From assembly GCA_017549605.1 (NCBI GenBank), contig JAFYUH010000124.1:1-41425 (forward strand): 41,425 nt of DNA. The letters are read 5' to 3'. The stretch's first letter is position 1, and every line of letters starts with the position of its first letter. Under the pieces are notes generated by a model that saw only the letters and a program-made list of their open reading frames with translations, made no database searches and had not been told where the DNA came from. A program made the position numbers and the translations under genes. Of this stretch, positions 15,038-24,177 are shown one piece after another. The stretch is from Bacteroidales bacterium. Its GTDB lineage: Bacteria; Bacteroidota; Bacteroidia; Bacteroidales; F082.

Positions 15038-15097
15038 CAAAACAAAATCAACTAATATTTGTTTAAATTATAATTACTAACTAAATCTAAAAAAACT

Positions 15098-15484
15098 ATG
15101 GCAACAATCTCAGGAAAATACTTAGGCAATTTATGCAGTGAGTTAACACACAATCCATCAGGTGTAAAAATCAGCGTTGACGGCAACGGCAAAGGATTCT
15201 CTCCAGTCGATTTAACAGCAGCTTCATTAGGCGCTTGCATGATGGCAATGATGGCTTATACAGCTGAAAGCAAAGGCATCAGCCTTGAAGGGATGAGCAT
15301 CGAAGCTGACAAAGTAATGGCCGACGCTCCACGCAGAATCGGAGAAATCAACATCACTGTTAACTTCACACAGCAATATACCGACAAAGAAAAGATCTTA
15401 TTACAAAGAGCCGCTGAGACATGTCCTGTCAAGAAGACATTAAGCAGCGAATGCAAAGTCAATGTAGTAATGAACTTCGTTTAA
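15098..15484 (+). CDS. OsmC/Ohr-family thiol peroxidase-like protein
   Basis: This is a 128-aa OsmC-family protein. The two redox cysteines are visible: Cys47 in SLGACMMAMM, at the start of the long central helix, and Cys109 in ETCPVKKTLS. Members reduce organic hydroperoxides using these cysteines, although some OsmC subfamilies have other uncharacterised roles, so the substrate is not assigned. It has its own promoter and a strong terminator and is monocistronic. Confidence 0.9.
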   Translation: MATISGKYLGNLCSELTHNPSGVKISVDGNGKGFSPVDLTAASLGACMMAMMAYTAESKGISLEGMSIEADKVMADAPRRIGEINITVNFTQQYTDKEKILLQRAAETCPVKKTLSSECKVNVVMNFV

Positions 15485-15520
15485 CAAAAAAGCCAAGATT
15501 TAATCTTGGCTTTTTTGTTA
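15482..15520. terminator. Bidirectional intrinsic terminator
   Basis: AAAAAAGCCAAGATT and AATCTTGGCTTTTTT make a perfect stem with A-tract and T-tract flanks, immediately after the osmC-like stop codon. It can act in both directions and also faces the DUF4296 gene transcript from the right. Confidence 0.92.
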
Positions 15521-15595
15521 AGTCACCGAGACACTAAGACACCGAGACTCCAAGTAATTCTTGGTGACTCGATGTCTTGGCGTCTTGGAGACTTA
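15519..15595. repeat. Long imperfect palindrome of ACCGAGACAC-type words
   Basis: AAGTCACCGAGACACTAAG on the left and its imperfect complement ending GTCTTGGAGACTT on the right make a hairpin of about 35-bp arms. Related words are at 6855-6890, 20190-20226 and 35060-35092. Confidence 0.75.
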
Positions 15596-15602
15596 TAAAA
15601 AA

Positions 15603-15947
15603 TCACTTCATTCTTTTAAAATTAACGGCAACTGAATCCATTACTCTTTTCATCAGAACTGGGTTGTCGTTATAATAATCCATATTTTCGTAAAATACAG
15701 AATCAGTGATGCCATAATGAGAGAAGATAGCATCAAATCCTTTTGCTTTAAGGTTATTCGCGCTTATGTTCTTGCCTCTTCTATAGTTGATGGCGTTTTC
15801 CAAGATATAGACATCTGTCATCACCTCCACCATCTGAGGTTCAGACAATAAAACATTCGGTGTTGTCACCTTAGTATGTTTGTTATCACAAGACACCAAG
15901 AGCAACAACACCGATAGTGTTAATATTTTCAAATTTTTAGTTACCAA
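15603..15947 (-). CDS. DUF4296 lipoprotein
   Basis: This is a 114-aa predicted lipoprotein. A short basic N-terminus and a hydrophobic stretch ([15 protein letters not shown]) end in a lipobox cysteine at about residue 20, followed by a small domain of the DUF4296 type ([48 protein letters not shown]), which is restricted to Bacteroidota. Function is unknown. The start is a TTG at 15947 overlapping the recQ stop by 11 bp. No ATG precedes the signal peptide, and the reading frame upstream is inside recQ, so TTG with coupling to recQ translation is the best choice. Confidence 0.8.
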   Translation of the reverse strand: MVTKNLKILTLSVLLLLVSCDNKHTKVTTPNVLLSEPQMVEVMTDVYILENAINYRRGKNISANNLKAKGFDAIFSHYGITDSVFYENMDYYNDNPVLMKRVMDSVAVNFKRMK

Positions 15948-18141
15948 CTTCAGAGAAGAATTTAATTCTCATGAGACGTACTTCTTCTTCCTCGTAATCG
16001 TTTACGCCGAGAGCTTCCATAGCGTCTTCCACTGTGTCAGAGTCAGCTTCGCGGAAATATTCCAAGATATCTTCTTGATGATATTCATCGATATTGTCTT
16101 CTATATAATAGTTGATATCGAGGCGTGTTCCGCTAGCAACGATGCTCTCAATCTCAGTGAGGAGTTCATCGAAGCCCATATTCTTAGAGTGTGCGATATC
16201 TTCCAATGGAATCTTTCTGTCGATATTCTGGATGATGCTTATCTTCAATGCAGATCTGTTGACTGATGACTTGATCACCATATCGTTAGGACGAGTGATC
16301 TCATTCTCTTCAACATATTCCTTGATAAGATCCAAGAATGGCTGACCGAACTTCTGAGCCTTGCCTTGACCTACGCCGACAATCTGAGTAAGTTCATCCA
16401 TTGTGATAGGATATTGGATTGTCATATCCTCGAGTGATGGATCCTGGAAGATCACGAAAGGAGGCAAGTTCATCTTCTTCGCCATTGTCTTACGAAGGTC
16501 TTTCAGCATAGCGAACAATGTCTTGTCTGTTCCGCTATCCTTGCCGAATGCCACTCTTTCTTCATCTAAATCCTCATCTTCAGGATTGTCGTAGTCGTGA
16601 TCCTTAGCCACCATGATAGTATATGGACTCTTCACGAAATCCTTACCTTCTTTTGTGACTTTAAGCACGCCATATTCTTCGATGTCTTTTGAAAGGAGCT
16701 TGTTAACGATAGCCTGACGGATTATTGAAGTCCAGTATTTTTCATCATTATCGTCACCAGCGCCGAAGAATTCGTTAGTATCGTGTTTTGCAGTCTTGAT
16801 ATCGCCAGTTGCCTTACCAGCGAGAAGTTCTGCTATATGTTTTGTCTTGAAAAGCTGCTTTGTCGCGATGATAGCATCGATAGCGAGTTTGATATCTTCC
16901 TTGCCATCGAACTTGATTTTAGGGTTGTTACAGTTGTCGCAAGCGCCGCAGTTTTCTGTTTCGTAAGTCTCGCCGAAATAGTGGAGCAAGAGTTTGTGAC
17001 GACATACGGATGACTCTGCGTATGTCACTGTCTCGTTAAGGAGTTCACGAGCAATTTCTTGTTCAGCGACGTCCTTACCTTTATTAAATTTCTCAAGTTT
17101 ATGAATGTCTTCGTAGTCATAGAAAGCGATACATTTACCTTCACCGCCGTCACGACCAGCGCGACCAGTCTCTTGATAGTAACCTTCGAGGCTCTTAGGA
17201 ATATCGTGGTGGATAACGAAACGGATGTCCGGTTTGTCAATACCCATACCGAAGGCTATAGTAGCGACGATGATATCGACTTCTTCCATAAGGAATCTGT
17301 CTTGGTTATCGCGACGAGTCTGTGTGTCTAGACCTGCGTGATAAGGGAGAGCGCGGATGCCGTTAGCTACGAGCACTTCAGCGAGTTCTTCAACTTTCTT
17401 ACGGCTCAAGCAATAAACGATACCTGATTTTCCTGGATTACTCTTAATATATTTTATGATATCCTTAACGACGTCTTTTGTCTTAGGACGTACCTCATAA
17501 TAGAGGTTTGATCTGTCGAAAGATGATTTAAAGACTTTAGCGTCGAGGATCTCAAGATTCTTCATAATATCTTTCTGAACCTTCACTGTTGCAGTTGCAG
17601 TGAGAGCTATGACTGGCAATTCTGGTCCAATGGCATTGATAATAGGTCTCAAACGTCTGTATTCAGGACGGAAGTCATGACCCCATTCAGAGATACAGTG
17701 AGCCTCGTCGATAGCGAAGAACGAAATCTTCAAGCCACGCAAGAACTCAACGGTTTCATCTTTAGTGAGAGACTCTGGAGCTACATACAACAATTTTGTC
17801 TTGCCGCTTGAGAGGTCTTCTTTCACCTGATTCAACTCGGTCTTTGACAATGATGAGTTCATAACGTGGGCGATGCCTGAGTCAGCGCCGAAGTTACGAA
17901 TCATGTCGACCTGATTCTTCATCAAAGCGATTAAAGGTGAAACGACAATAGTAGTGCCTTCACTGATCAATGCCGGCAACTGATAACAAAGCGACTTACC
18001 GCCGCCAGTTGGCATAAGGACAAACGTATTGTTGCCTGCCAATATACTTTTTATAATAGCTTTTTGATTACCTTTGAATTGCTCGAAACCAAAAACATTC
18101 TTTAATAAATCGTGCAAATTTTTTTCATCAATTTTTGCCAT
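15937..18141 (-). CDS. recQ: ATP-dependent DNA helicase RecQ
   Basis: This is a 3'-5' DNA helicase for recombination and replication-fork repair. The helicase core includes Walker [17 protein letters not shown] (about 42-57), the DEAH box [21 protein letters not shown] (about 140-160), motif III LTATAT and motif [16 protein letters not shown] zinc-binding RecQ-C region follows ([14 protein letters not shown]...CGACDNC, about 370-405), then a winged-helix RQC domain. An HRDC domain (about 530-605) and a C-terminal Asp/Glu-rich tail complete the protein. The 734-aa length is typical for Bacteroidota RecQ, which is longer than the E. coli protein. It is divergent from kdsD, sharing a 130-bp promoter region. 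Confidence 0.96.
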   Translation of the reverse strand: MAKIDEKNLHDLLKNVFGFEQFKGNQKAIIKSILAGNNTFVLMPTGGGKSLCYQLPALISEGTTIVVSPLIALMKNQVDMIRNFGADSGIAHVMNSSLSKTELNQVKEDLSSGKTKLLYVAPESLTKDETVEFLRGLKISFFAIDEAHCISEWGHDFRPEYRRLRPIINAIGPELPVIALTATATVKVQKDIMKNLEILDAKVFKSSFDRSNLYYEVRPKTKDVVKDIIKYIKSNPGKSGIVYCLSRKKVEELAEVLVANGIRALPYHAGLDTQTRRDNQDRFLMEEVDIIVATIAFGMGIDKPDIRFVIHHDIPKSLEGYYQETGRAGRDGGEGKCIAFYDYEDIHKLEKFNKGKDVAEQEIARELLNETVTYAESSVCRHKLLLHYFGETYETENCGACDNCNNPKIKFDGKEDIKLAIDAIIATKQLFKTKHIAELLAGKATGDIKTAKHDTNEFFGAGDDNDEKYWTSIIRQAIVNKLLSKDIEEYGVLKVTKEGKDFVKSPYTIMVAKDHDYDNPEDEDLDEERVAFGKDSGTDKTLFAMLKDLRKTMAKKMNLPPFVIFQDPSLEDMTIQYPITMDELTQIVGVGQGKAQKFGQPFLDLIKEYVEENEITRPNDMVIKSSVNRSALKISIIQNIDRKIPLEDIAHSKNMGFDELLTEIESIVASGTRLDINYYIEDNIDEYHQEDILEYFREADSDTVEDAMEALGVNDYEEEEVRLMRIKFFSEVGN

Positions 18142-18163
18142 ATCCTCTTCAATGAAATTTATT

Positions 18164-18171
18164 TATATTTG
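18164..18171 (+). promoter_or_regulatory. Putative promoter -7 box for kdsD
   Basis: TATATTTG matches the Bacteroidota consensus exactly, 100 bp upstream of the kdsD start and only 23 bp into the recQ side of the divergent region. Confidence 0.6.
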
Positions 18172-18213
18172 CAAAGTCTTGCTAAAATAAAATTTATTTA
18201 TTCGTCTCTTTTA

Positions 18214-18245
18214 CAAAGTTATGGTTTTTAATTTTAAAGAAGCAA
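18214..18245 (-). promoter_or_regulatory. Promoter for recQ
   Basis: On the minus strand TAACTTTG (18214-18221) is preceded by TTG (18243-18245) with a 21-bp spacer, about 72 bp upstream of the recQ start. It interleaves with the kdsD promoter region on the other strand. Confidence 0.65.
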
Positions 18246-18271
18246 GAAAAAAGTAATATTTTTTTAAAATT

Positions 18272-19228
18272 ATGGAAAGCATCAAGGATATAGCGATTCA
18301 AGTCATTGATACAGAAGCTACTTCAATATTAGGCCTCAAGGAACTTTTAACAGATAATTTCACAAAAGTTGTAGAATTAATATTGAATTCTAAGGGCAAT
18401 GTGATTGTTTCCGGCATTGGAAAGAGTGCAAATATCGCACAAAAGATAGTTGCGACCTTAAATTCCACAGGAACGACGGCTGTTTTCATGCATGCTGCCG
18501 ATGCAATCCACGGTGATTTGGGCATAATCAGAGAGGACGATATTGTTATAATCATCTCGAAAAGCGGCGAGACTCCTGAGATAAAAGTGCTCACACCTTT
18601 AATAAAAATAAGGAAAAACAAACTCGTCGCAATAGTTGGCAACACTGCTTCTTTCCTTGCAGCGGAAGCCGACTACGTACTCGACACCACAGTGCCACAC
18701 GAGGCTTGTCCTAACAACCTCGCCCCTACCGCCAGCACCACCGCACAGCTCGTCATGGGCGACGCTCTCGCAATGGCTCTCTTGAAATGCCGCGGCTTCA
18801 GCTCTCAGGACTTCGCCAAGTTCCACCCTGGCGGCGCACTGGGAAAACGCCTCTATCTAAGAGTCGGCGACCTCTGTGTCAAAAACGCCAAGCCTATGGT
18901 GAAAGAAGATAGTGTCATGACTGAAGTGATAATGGAGATAACAGAGAAGCTACTCGGCGCCACAGCAGTGATGCGCGACGAAAAACTCATCGGCATCATC
19001 ACCGACGGCGACCTCAGAAGAATGCTCATGAAACATCCTAATATAGAAGAGGTGACCGCAAAAGACATCATGACACAAAATCCTAAGACGATAGAGAAAA
19101 ACGACATGGTCGTGAACGCCCTGGAACTGATGCGCAAGAAATCCATAACACAACTGCCTGTCATGGAAAACGGCAACTACGTCGGAATGATTCATATACA
19201 TGATATTATTAAAGAAGGAATAATATAG
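18272..19228 (+). CDS. kdsD: D-arabinose 5-phosphate isomerase (KpsF/GutQ family)
   Basis: The enzyme converts ribulose 5-phosphate to arabinose 5-phosphate, the first step to Kdo of lipopolysaccharide. The N-terminal SIS domain (about 30-170) has VIVSGIGKSANIAQKIVATLNSTG and IIISKSGETPEIKVL. Two C-terminal CBS domains follow (about 205-315; VMTEVIMEITEKLLGATAV and KDIMTQNPKTI). The 318-aa length is standard. It stands divergent from recQ and upstream of lptB, so it is part of a small LPS-related block. The stop codon runs directly into a GGCTTTT tandem repeat. Confidence 0.94.
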   Translation: MESIKDIAIQVIDTEATSILGLKELLTDNFTKVVELILNSKGNVIVSGIGKSANIAQKIVATLNSTGTTAVFMHAADAIHGDLGIIREDDIVIIISKSGETPEIKVLTPLIKIRKNKLVAIVGNTASFLAAEADYVLDTTVPHEACPNNLAPTASTTAQLVMGDALAMALLKCRGFSSQDFAKFHPGGALGKRLYLRVGDLCVKNAKPMVKEDSVMTEVIMEITEKLLGATAVMRDEKLIGIITDGDLRRMLMKHPNIEEVTAKDIMTQNPKTIEKNDMVVNALELMRKKSITQLPVMENGNYVGMIHIHDIIKEGII

Positions 19229-19248
19229 GCTTTTGGCTTTTGGCTTTT
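19228..19248. repeat. Three tandem copies of GGCTTTT after kdsD
   Basis: A 7-bp unit is repeated exactly three times, starting at the last base of the kdsD stop codon. Confidence 0.85.
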
Positions 19249-19256
19249 GAACTTTA

Positions 19257-19334
19257 GTACAGACGTGTCAATGATGTCTTTCAATTAAGACAACTCGCAT
19301 TTACATATAAACTACATCATTGACGCGTCTCTAC
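19257..19334. repeat. Short palindromic repeat, type B (78-bp form)
   Basis: The element has the same 20-bp ends and the same 78-bp length as the copy at 8636-8713, with a different 38-bp AT-rich core. It lies 26 bp before the lptB start codon. Confidence 0.88.
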
Positions 19335-19360
19335 AAACTATACACTATAAACTTTAAACA

Positions 19361-20098
19361 ATGATATTAAGAACCGACAATTTAGTTAAGAAATATAACA
19401 GCCGCACCGTTGTAAAAGGTGTAAGCGTGGAAGTGAAACAAGGTGAAATCGTAGGATTATTAGGACCTAACGGCGCTGGAAAGACCACCACCTTCTATAT
19501 GACTGTCGGTCTTATCAAGCCTTTCTCAGGTCACGTCTATCTCGACGACGAGGATATCACTCAGTTTCCTATGTATAAAAGAGCGCAGCTAGGCATCGGC
19601 TACTTGGCACAAGAAGCGTCAGTGTTCCGTCAGCTCAGCGTAGAGGATAACATCGCATCAGTTATGCAGTTCAAAAAAGGCATGACGAAAGAACAACAGA
19701 AAGAGAAACTTGAAGAACTGCTGAATGAATTCAGCCTTCAACATATAAGAAAAAGCAAGGGCATCCAGCTCTCTGGCGGCGAACGACGCAGGACAGAGAT
19801 AGCAAGAGCGCTTGCCGTCGATCCTAAGTTCATACTCCTCGACGAGCCTTTCGCTGGCGTCGATCCTATAGCAGTGGAAGACATACAACGTATCGTAGCG
19901 AAACTGAAAAACAAAAACATCGGCGTGCTCATCACCGACCATAACGCCAACGAGACATTGTCAATCACCGACAGAGCATATCTCGTCTTCGAAGGACAAG
20001 TACTTAAGTCTGGTACACCAGAAGAACTCGCAAGCGATGAGGTGGTGAGAAGCCATTATCTTGGAAGCAATTTCGAATTGAGGAAGAAGGAGTTTTGA
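19361..20098 (+). CDS. lptB: LPS export ABC transporter ATP-binding protein LptB
   Basis: This is the cytoplasmic ATPase that powers the LptBFG complex, extracting lipopolysaccharide from the inner membrane. Walker A is [19 protein letters not shown] (about 33-51). The LptB-typical sequence [22 protein letters not shown] (about 78-99) holds the Q-loop. The signature is [15 protein letters not shown], Walker B is [16 protein letters not shown], and the switch is ITDHN. The 245-aa length is normal. A partner permease of the LptF/LptG family is encoded nearby (21494-22936), and kdsD upstream makes a Kdo precursor. Confidence 0.96.
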   Translation: MILRTDNLVKKYNSRTVVKGVSVEVKQGEIVGLLGPNGAGKTTTFYMTVGLIKPFSGHVYLDDEDITQFPMYKRAQLGIGYLAQEASVFRQLSVEDNIASVMQFKKGMTKEQQKEKLEELLNEFSLQHIRKSKGIQLSGGERRRTEIARALAVDPKFILLDEPFAGVDPIAVEDIQRIVAKLKNKNIGVLITDHNANETLSITDRAYLVFEGQVLKSGTPEELASDEVVRSHYLGSNFELRKKEF

Positions 20099-20226
20099 GC
20101 TTTGAACTAAGGTTTTTCTCTCGCAAAGGCGCAAAGAAACACAAAGCCTAAAATCACAGCATCTCAAAAACTTAGCATCTTATCATCTTAACTTAGAGAC
20201 TTGGTGTCTTAGCGTCTTTGCGAGAA
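20098..20226. repeat. Word-repeat tract and long palindrome between convergent lptB and pssA
   Basis: TCTCGCAAAG near 20115 is the complement of CTTTGCGAGA near 20216-20225, enclosing repeated words such as CTTAGCATCTTATCATCTTA and GAGACTTGGTGTCTTAG. It probably acts as a bidirectional terminator. The last words belong to the ACCGAGACAC family. Confidence 0.7.
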
Positions 20227-20229
20227 TCA

Positions 20230-20946
20230 TTATCTGTTGACCTTAAAAAGCGACAGCAAAATATAGAACAACATCACGAATGGTATCGCTGCGAATCCTA
20301 AGAAAATGACTGCTACTATCGCGAATACCACCAAGATGTAGATACGGATGTTTTCCTTGAATTTCAAATTCTTAATCTTCAATGAGAAGAATGGTATCTC
20401 GCTTACCATGAGATAACTGAATATCACGACTATCGCTATAAGGAAATAAGGATTTAAAATATTGTTTGCCATGAAAGCAAGTTTCTCATTTTGCAATGTG
20501 AATGGCAATGATGCCACGAAAAGTCCCATTGCTGGTGTTGGAAGTCCGATGAATGAGGTTGTCTGTCTGTCGTCGATGTTGAACTTGGCGAGGCGTAGTT
20601 CAGCAAACACTGCCAAGAAGAAAGCGACGAATGGCAGGATGTTGAAATCTGCAATTTCTAGACGCCACAGGAGTGACGTCTCTACAACTTGGTTTAAATA
20701 ATGATACATGATAAACGATGGCGCGACTCCGAAAGAGACGACATCAGACAGCGAGTCGAGCTGGGCGCCGAGAGGCGAATAAGCCTTCAGCAGACGAGCT
20801 GCGAAACCGTCGAAGAAGTCGAAGATGGCTGCCAAGAATATCATCGCTCCCGCTGCCACAGCATAGCCGTTACACATCAAGACTATAGAGATGCAACCCG
20901 ATAAAAGATTGCAGCATGTTATTGCATTAGGAATATGTTTCGTCAT
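20230..20946 (-). CDS. pssA: CDP-diacylglycerol-serine O-phosphatidyltransferase
   Basis: This integral membrane enzyme makes phosphatidylserine, the precursor of phosphatidylethanolamine. The CDP-alcohol phosphotransferase motif is seen as FDFFDGFAARLLKAYSPLGAQLDSLSDVVSFG (pattern DGxxAR...G...D...D) in the first third, with several hydrophobic helices. I chose the ATG at 20946 (MTKHIPNAITCCNLLSG, 238 aa) because the 12 residues encoded upstream of it are repeat sequence (element at 20968-21021). Residues 88-96 (VETSLLWRL) are encoded by an in-frame copy of a 26-bp interspersed repeat, in a loop between membrane helices. The catalytic region is intact, so function is probably kept. Confidence 0.92.
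   Translation of the reverse strand: MTKHIPNAITCCNLLSGCISIVLMCNGYAVAAGAMIFLAAIFDFFDGFAARLLKAYSPLGAQLDSLSDVVSFGVAPSFIMYHYLNQVVETSLLWRLEIADFNILPFVAFFLAVFAELRLAKFNIDDRQTTSFIGLPTPAMGLFVASLPFTLQNEKLAFMANNILNPYFLIAIVVIFSYLMVSEIPFFSLKIKNLKFKENIRIYILVVFAIVAVIFLGFAAIPFVMLFYILLSLFKVNR
20660..20685. repeat. Short palindromic repeat, type A, inside pssA coding sequence
   Basis: This 26-bp sequence is identical to 28764-28789 (AGACGCCACAGG then AGTGACGTCTCTAC). Read on the minus strand with one adjoining base it adds nine codons without shifting the frame. Confidence 0.92.
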
Positions 20947-20967
20947 TGTCTTAAATTTATAATCATT

Positions 20968-21021
20968 AGACGTGTCAAACACATCTTGTTTATTTCATCA
21001 GTGTGTTCGACGCATCTCTAC
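20968..21021. repeat. Short palindromic repeat, type B (54-bp form)
   Basis: The arms AGACGTGTCAAACACA and TGTGTTCGACGCATCT pair with mismatches, and the element ends in CTCTAC. It occupies most of the 95-bp gap between pssA (start at 20946) and the PAS gene and lies just upstream of the pssA start. Confidence 0.82.
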
Positions 21022-21041
21022 AAATTTTCATTTTTCAATTT

Positions 21042-21371
21042 TCATCTAATATAATGTGGCATTTCTTCAGGCAAAATGATGGAATATTCAACGAGGCCCT
21101 TGATCTCGCCGTCAACATACCAAGGTGTCTGATAGATCATCTTCTTCACATCGCCCTTCTGAATAGTGTAGACGTTAGTCGCTTTTTCATCAATCAGGCG
21201 CTTTATGGTATCCTGTGACGACTGTTTGTGACATGCCATCATATTCTTGCCCACCATATCTGTAAAGACCGACTTGGCCTTGTCATTCATATAAACAACA
21301 TTACCTTCTGTATCAGAGATAGTTATACTTACATTTATTTCCTTGAAGAAATCAAAAATATTATTTTCCAT
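21042..21371 (-). CDS. Stand-alone PAS-domain protein
   Basis: This 109-aa protein consists of one PAS domain and little else. FFKEINVSITISDTEGNVVYMNDKAKSVF is the typical PAS N-terminal half; VGKNMMACHKQSSQDTIKRLIDEK and the C-terminal strands (KMIYQTPWYVDGEIKGLVEYSI) complete it. The Gly-Lys-x3-Ala-Cys-His segment resembles the PAS region of DUF438-type proteins, where a Cys-His pair is conserved; cofactor binding is possible but unproven. No output domain is present, so it may act by protein-protein contact or as a ligand sensor. It lies divergent from the LptF/G gene and upstream of pssA on the same strand, 95 bp apart. No Bacteroidota promoter consensus is clear. Confidence 0.8.
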   Translation of the reverse strand: MENNIFDFFKEINVSITISDTEGNVVYMNDKAKSVFTDMVGKNMMACHKQSSQDTIKRLIDEKATNVYTIQKGDVKKMIYQTPWYVDGEIKGLVEYSIILPEEMPHYIR

Positions 21372-21466
21372 GACTTTAAATTTTAATGCAAAAAAAAGAA
21401 ATATTTAGCAATTAAATACATTATCTTAAAAAAAAATAAAAGTAATAAACCAACGATGTAAAATGT

Positions 21467-21474
21467 TATATTTG
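21467..21474 (+). promoter_or_regulatory. Promoter -7 box for the LptF/G permease gene
   Basis: TATATTTG matches the consensus exactly, 19 bp before the TTG start codon, giving a leader of only a few bases. Confidence 0.65.
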
Positions 21475-21493
21475 CAAAACAAATAAGGTAGTC

Positions 21494-22936
21494 TTGAAGA
21501 AACTGTATAAATACATATTAAGCTCATTCATCGGCACTTTCATTTTCACATTTTTCATTGCCGTGTTTATTTTGCTTATGCAATTTCTATGGACATACCT
21601 CGACGACCTCGTCGGCAAGGGATTAGGCCTCGACGTCTTGGGCAAGCTGATGTTCTACACTGCCATCACCTTCGTTCCTATGGCGATGCCTCTTGCGATA
21701 TTGTTATCATCCTTGATGTGTTTCGGCAACTTAGGCGAGTTCTATGAACTTGTCGCAATGAAAGCATCCGGCATCTCAGTCTGGAGAGTCATGCGCCCTT
21801 TGCTCATCTTCGCCATAATAATGAGCTTCACTGCCTTTATTTTTTCAAACAATGTATTGCCCGTTGCGACATTGAAATCGAAGACATTGTTACGCGACGT
21901 GCGCAAGCAGAAGATGTCGTTCGACATTCCTGAAGGCATGTTCTACAAAGGCATTGACGGATATACCATCAGAGCCGGCAAGAAAAGCGCCGACGGCATC
22001 ACGCTCTACGATATGCTGATTTACGATCACACCGCATACAAAGGCAACATCAAGGTCACAATCGCCGACTCCGCCACGATAGCGTTGGCGCCAAACCAAA
22101 AAGAAGTCGTGTTCACTCTCTATAGCGGACATAACTATAACGAAGTCATCGACGACAAAGAATATAGAACCAAAAGACCTTTTGAGACCATGAAGTTCGA
22201 CAAGCAATATGTCAGCTTCGATATCTCCGACTTCGACCTCACACAAAGCGACGGAAGCGCACTCAAAGGGCATCAGTCGATGTTGAATATAAGTCAGTTG
22301 AATACTGCCATAGACTCATTGGAAAACAATGCCGAAGAGCGACACCTATCATACAAGAACTCTTTCAAGAACAGACTTCAGCATCTGTCGTCAAAAGACG
22401 TTGTCAACAAAAACTCCCAAAGCAAGAAGTCTGAGGCTGACACCATCACCGTGTTCAAGTGGCCTTTTATGGATAACTTCAGCAAGAAGGAAAAGACCTC
22501 CATCGTCAATATGGCGACCACTGCCGTCAAAAACCAGATTGACAACATCGAGTTAAACATAAAAGACTTCGAGCGACAAGAGACCAATATCAGAAAACAC
22601 CAGCAGGTGCTGCACGAAAAATTCTCGCTCAGCATCGCCTGTCTGCTGTTCTTCTTCATCGGAGCGCCACTGGGAGCCATCATACGCAAGGGCGGACTCG
22701 GACTTCCCATTGTCATCAGTGTGGTTTTCTTCGTCATATATTACATCATCACCATCACAAGCCAACGCGTTGCGATAGCCGGAGATATGCCTATATTTTT
22801 AGGAGTATGGCTATCGTCAATCATAATATTACCAATAGGCATTTTCCTAACAATCAAAGCCACGACAGACTCGGCCTTGTTAGACGGAGAAAGCTGGAAG
22901 AAGACCTTGAGAAAAATCTTTAGAAGAAACAAATAA
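21494..22936 (+). CDS. LptF/LptG-family LPS export permease (YjgP/YjgQ)
   Basis: This is an inner-membrane permease of the LptB2FG complex that lifts LPS towards the LptC/A bridge. Three N-terminal helices occupy about residues 10-32, 53-80 and 98-120, with the conserved PMAMPLAILLSSLMCFGNLGEFYELVAMKASGIS segment, which contacts LptB. A large periplasmic beta-jellyroll-like region (about 125-375) follows, then three C-terminal helices with LSIACLLFFFIGAPLGAIIRKGGLG. At 480 aa it is longer than E. coli LptF/LptG, with extra residues (about 260-335) in the periplasmic part, as is common in Bacteroidota. The start is a TTG; no ATG is suitably placed. The first glycosyltransferase starts 11 bp downstream. 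Confidence 0.93.
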   Translation: MKKLYKYILSSFIGTFIFTFFIAVFILLMQFLWTYLDDLVGKGLGLDVLGKLMFYTAITFVPMAMPLAILLSSLMCFGNLGEFYELVAMKASGISVWRVMRPLLIFAIIMSFTAFIFSNNVLPVATLKSKTLLRDVRKQKMSFDIPEGMFYKGIDGYTIRAGKKSADGITLYDMLIYDHTAYKGNIKVTIADSATIALAPNQKEVVFTLYSGHNYNEVIDDKEYRTKRPFETMKFDKQYVSFDISDFDLTQSDGSALKGHQSMLNISQLNTAIDSLENNAEERHLSYKNSFKNRLQHLSSKDVVNKNSQSKKSEADTITVFKWPFMDNFSKKEKTSIVNMATTAVKNQIDNIELNIKDFERQETNIRKHQQVLHEKFSLSIACLLFFFIGAPLGAIIRKGGLGLPIVISVVFFVIYYIITITSQRVAIAGDMPIFLGVWLSSIIILPIGIFLTIKATTDSALLDGESWKKTLRKIFRRNK

Positions 22937-22947
22937 AAGCACTCGCT

Positions 22948-24174
22948 ATGAATATTTTAATGCTTTGTAACAAATCACCTTATCCGCCAAGCGAAGGCGG
23001 ACCAATGGCAATGAACAGTATTGTCAACGGATTACTCGAAGCTGGACATAAAGTCAAGATACTTGCTGTCAATAGCGAGAAATACCATATCAAGAAAGAA
23101 GACATTCCTCAGTCTTACAGAGACAAGACAGGAATAGAACTAGTTGATGTCGACTTGAAGATCAAGCCTATCGAAGCATTGAAGAACCTCTTCTCCGACA
23201 AGTCATATCACGTAGAAAGGTTTATCTCAGAAGAATTCAGAGAGAAGCTCATCAAAATCTTGAAGAAAGACAGATACGACATCGTCCAGCTGGAGATGAT
23301 CTATATGGCTCCTTATATCGAGACCATCAGAGCCAACTCAAAAGCCTTGATAGTGCTGCGCGCTCATAATGTAGAACATCTCATCTGGGACAGAATCGCC
23401 AAGAAGACAAGCTTCCTGCCTAAGAAATGGTATCTGAACCATCTGGTTCGTACCTTGAGAGACTATGAGTTGAGCGCCATCAACAAGGTAGACGGAATCG
23501 CCGCCATCACCTATCGCGACGCCGCCTTCTTCCGCGGCGAGACAGCAGTGCCTGTCATCGACGTTCCTTTCGGCGTAAACCCTGACGACTTCACTCCTAA
23601 CTACGAAGTGAACAAACAACCTAGTTTATACCACATAGGCTCGATGAACTGGATGCCTAACGAAGAAGGCATCAAATGGTTCTTGAAAAAAGTATGGGAC
23701 AAACTGCAGGAAAGAGAGCCTAACATCAAGCTCAACCTGGCAGGACGCCACATGCCTAAATGGTTAATGAACCTTAAGAAAAACAACGTTAAGGTATGGG
23801 GAGAAGTACCAGACGCCAAAGAGTTCATCAAGGACAATGACATCGCGATAGTACCGCTTCTTTCAGGCAGCGGCATCAGAATCAAGATCATCGAATCGAT
23901 GGCGATGGGCAAGACCGTCATCACCACCATGATAGGCGCTGAAGGCATCCAATATTCAGAATACAACAACATCATCATTGCCGACAACCCTACAAAAATC
24001 GTAGAGACGATATGCAGAATCACGAAAGAGCCAGAAGAGCTCATGCGTATCGGCAAGAATGCAAGAAAACTCATCGAAGACATCTACGACAACAAGAAGA
24101 TCATCGAGAGATTGTTGATATTCTATGATGAAATAAGCAAGAAAAGAAAAGACATAACATATATAAACCATTGA
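22948..24174 (+). CDS. Glycosyltransferase, GT4-like (GT-B fold)
   Basis: This is a 408-aa cytoplasmic glycosyltransferase with a GT-B fold. The N-terminal acceptor domain begins MLCNKSPYPPSEGGPMAMNSIVNGLLEAGHKV. The C-terminal nucleotide-sugar domain contains YHIGSMNWMPNEEGIKWFL (about 228-246), NLAGRHMPKW, DIAIVPLLSGSGIRIKIIESMAMGKTVITT (the EX7E-type region with a conserved GSGIRIKIIE) and GAEGI. It probably adds a sugar to a surface polysaccharide or LPS. It is cotranscribed with the LptF/G gene (11 bp apart) and the next glycosyltransferase (3 bp apart). Donor and acceptor cannot be predicted. Confidence 0.9.
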   Translation: MNILMLCNKSPYPPSEGGPMAMNSIVNGLLEAGHKVKILAVNSEKYHIKKEDIPQSYRDKTGIELVDVDLKIKPIEALKNLFSDKSYHVERFISEEFREKLIKILKKDRYDIVQLEMIYMAPYIETIRANSKALIVLRAHNVEHLIWDRIAKKTSFLPKKWYLNHLVRTLRDYELSAINKVDGIAAITYRDAAFFRGETAVPVIDVPFGVNPDDFTPNYEVNKQPSLYHIGSMNWMPNEEGIKWFLKKVWDKLQEREPNIKLNLAGRHMPKWLMNLKKNNVKVWGEVPDAKEFIKDNDIAIVPLLSGSGIRIKIIESMAMGKTVITTMIGAEGIQYSEYNNIIIADNPTKIVETICRITKEPEELMRIGKNARKLIEDIYDNKKIIERLLIFYDEISKKRKDITYINH

Positions 24175-24177
24175 TTT

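Noticed and set aside
15482-15520. Strong hairpin after the osmC-like gene as a possible mobile repeat or small RNA
   Set aside because: The A-tract, perfect stem and T-tract are those of a plain bidirectional terminator, and the sequence has no second copy here.
20947-20982. Upstream start for pssA (adding MFDTSNDYKFKT)
   Set aside because: These residues are read from the palindromic repeat at 20968-21021 and its flank; the downstream ATG gives the usual N-terminus.
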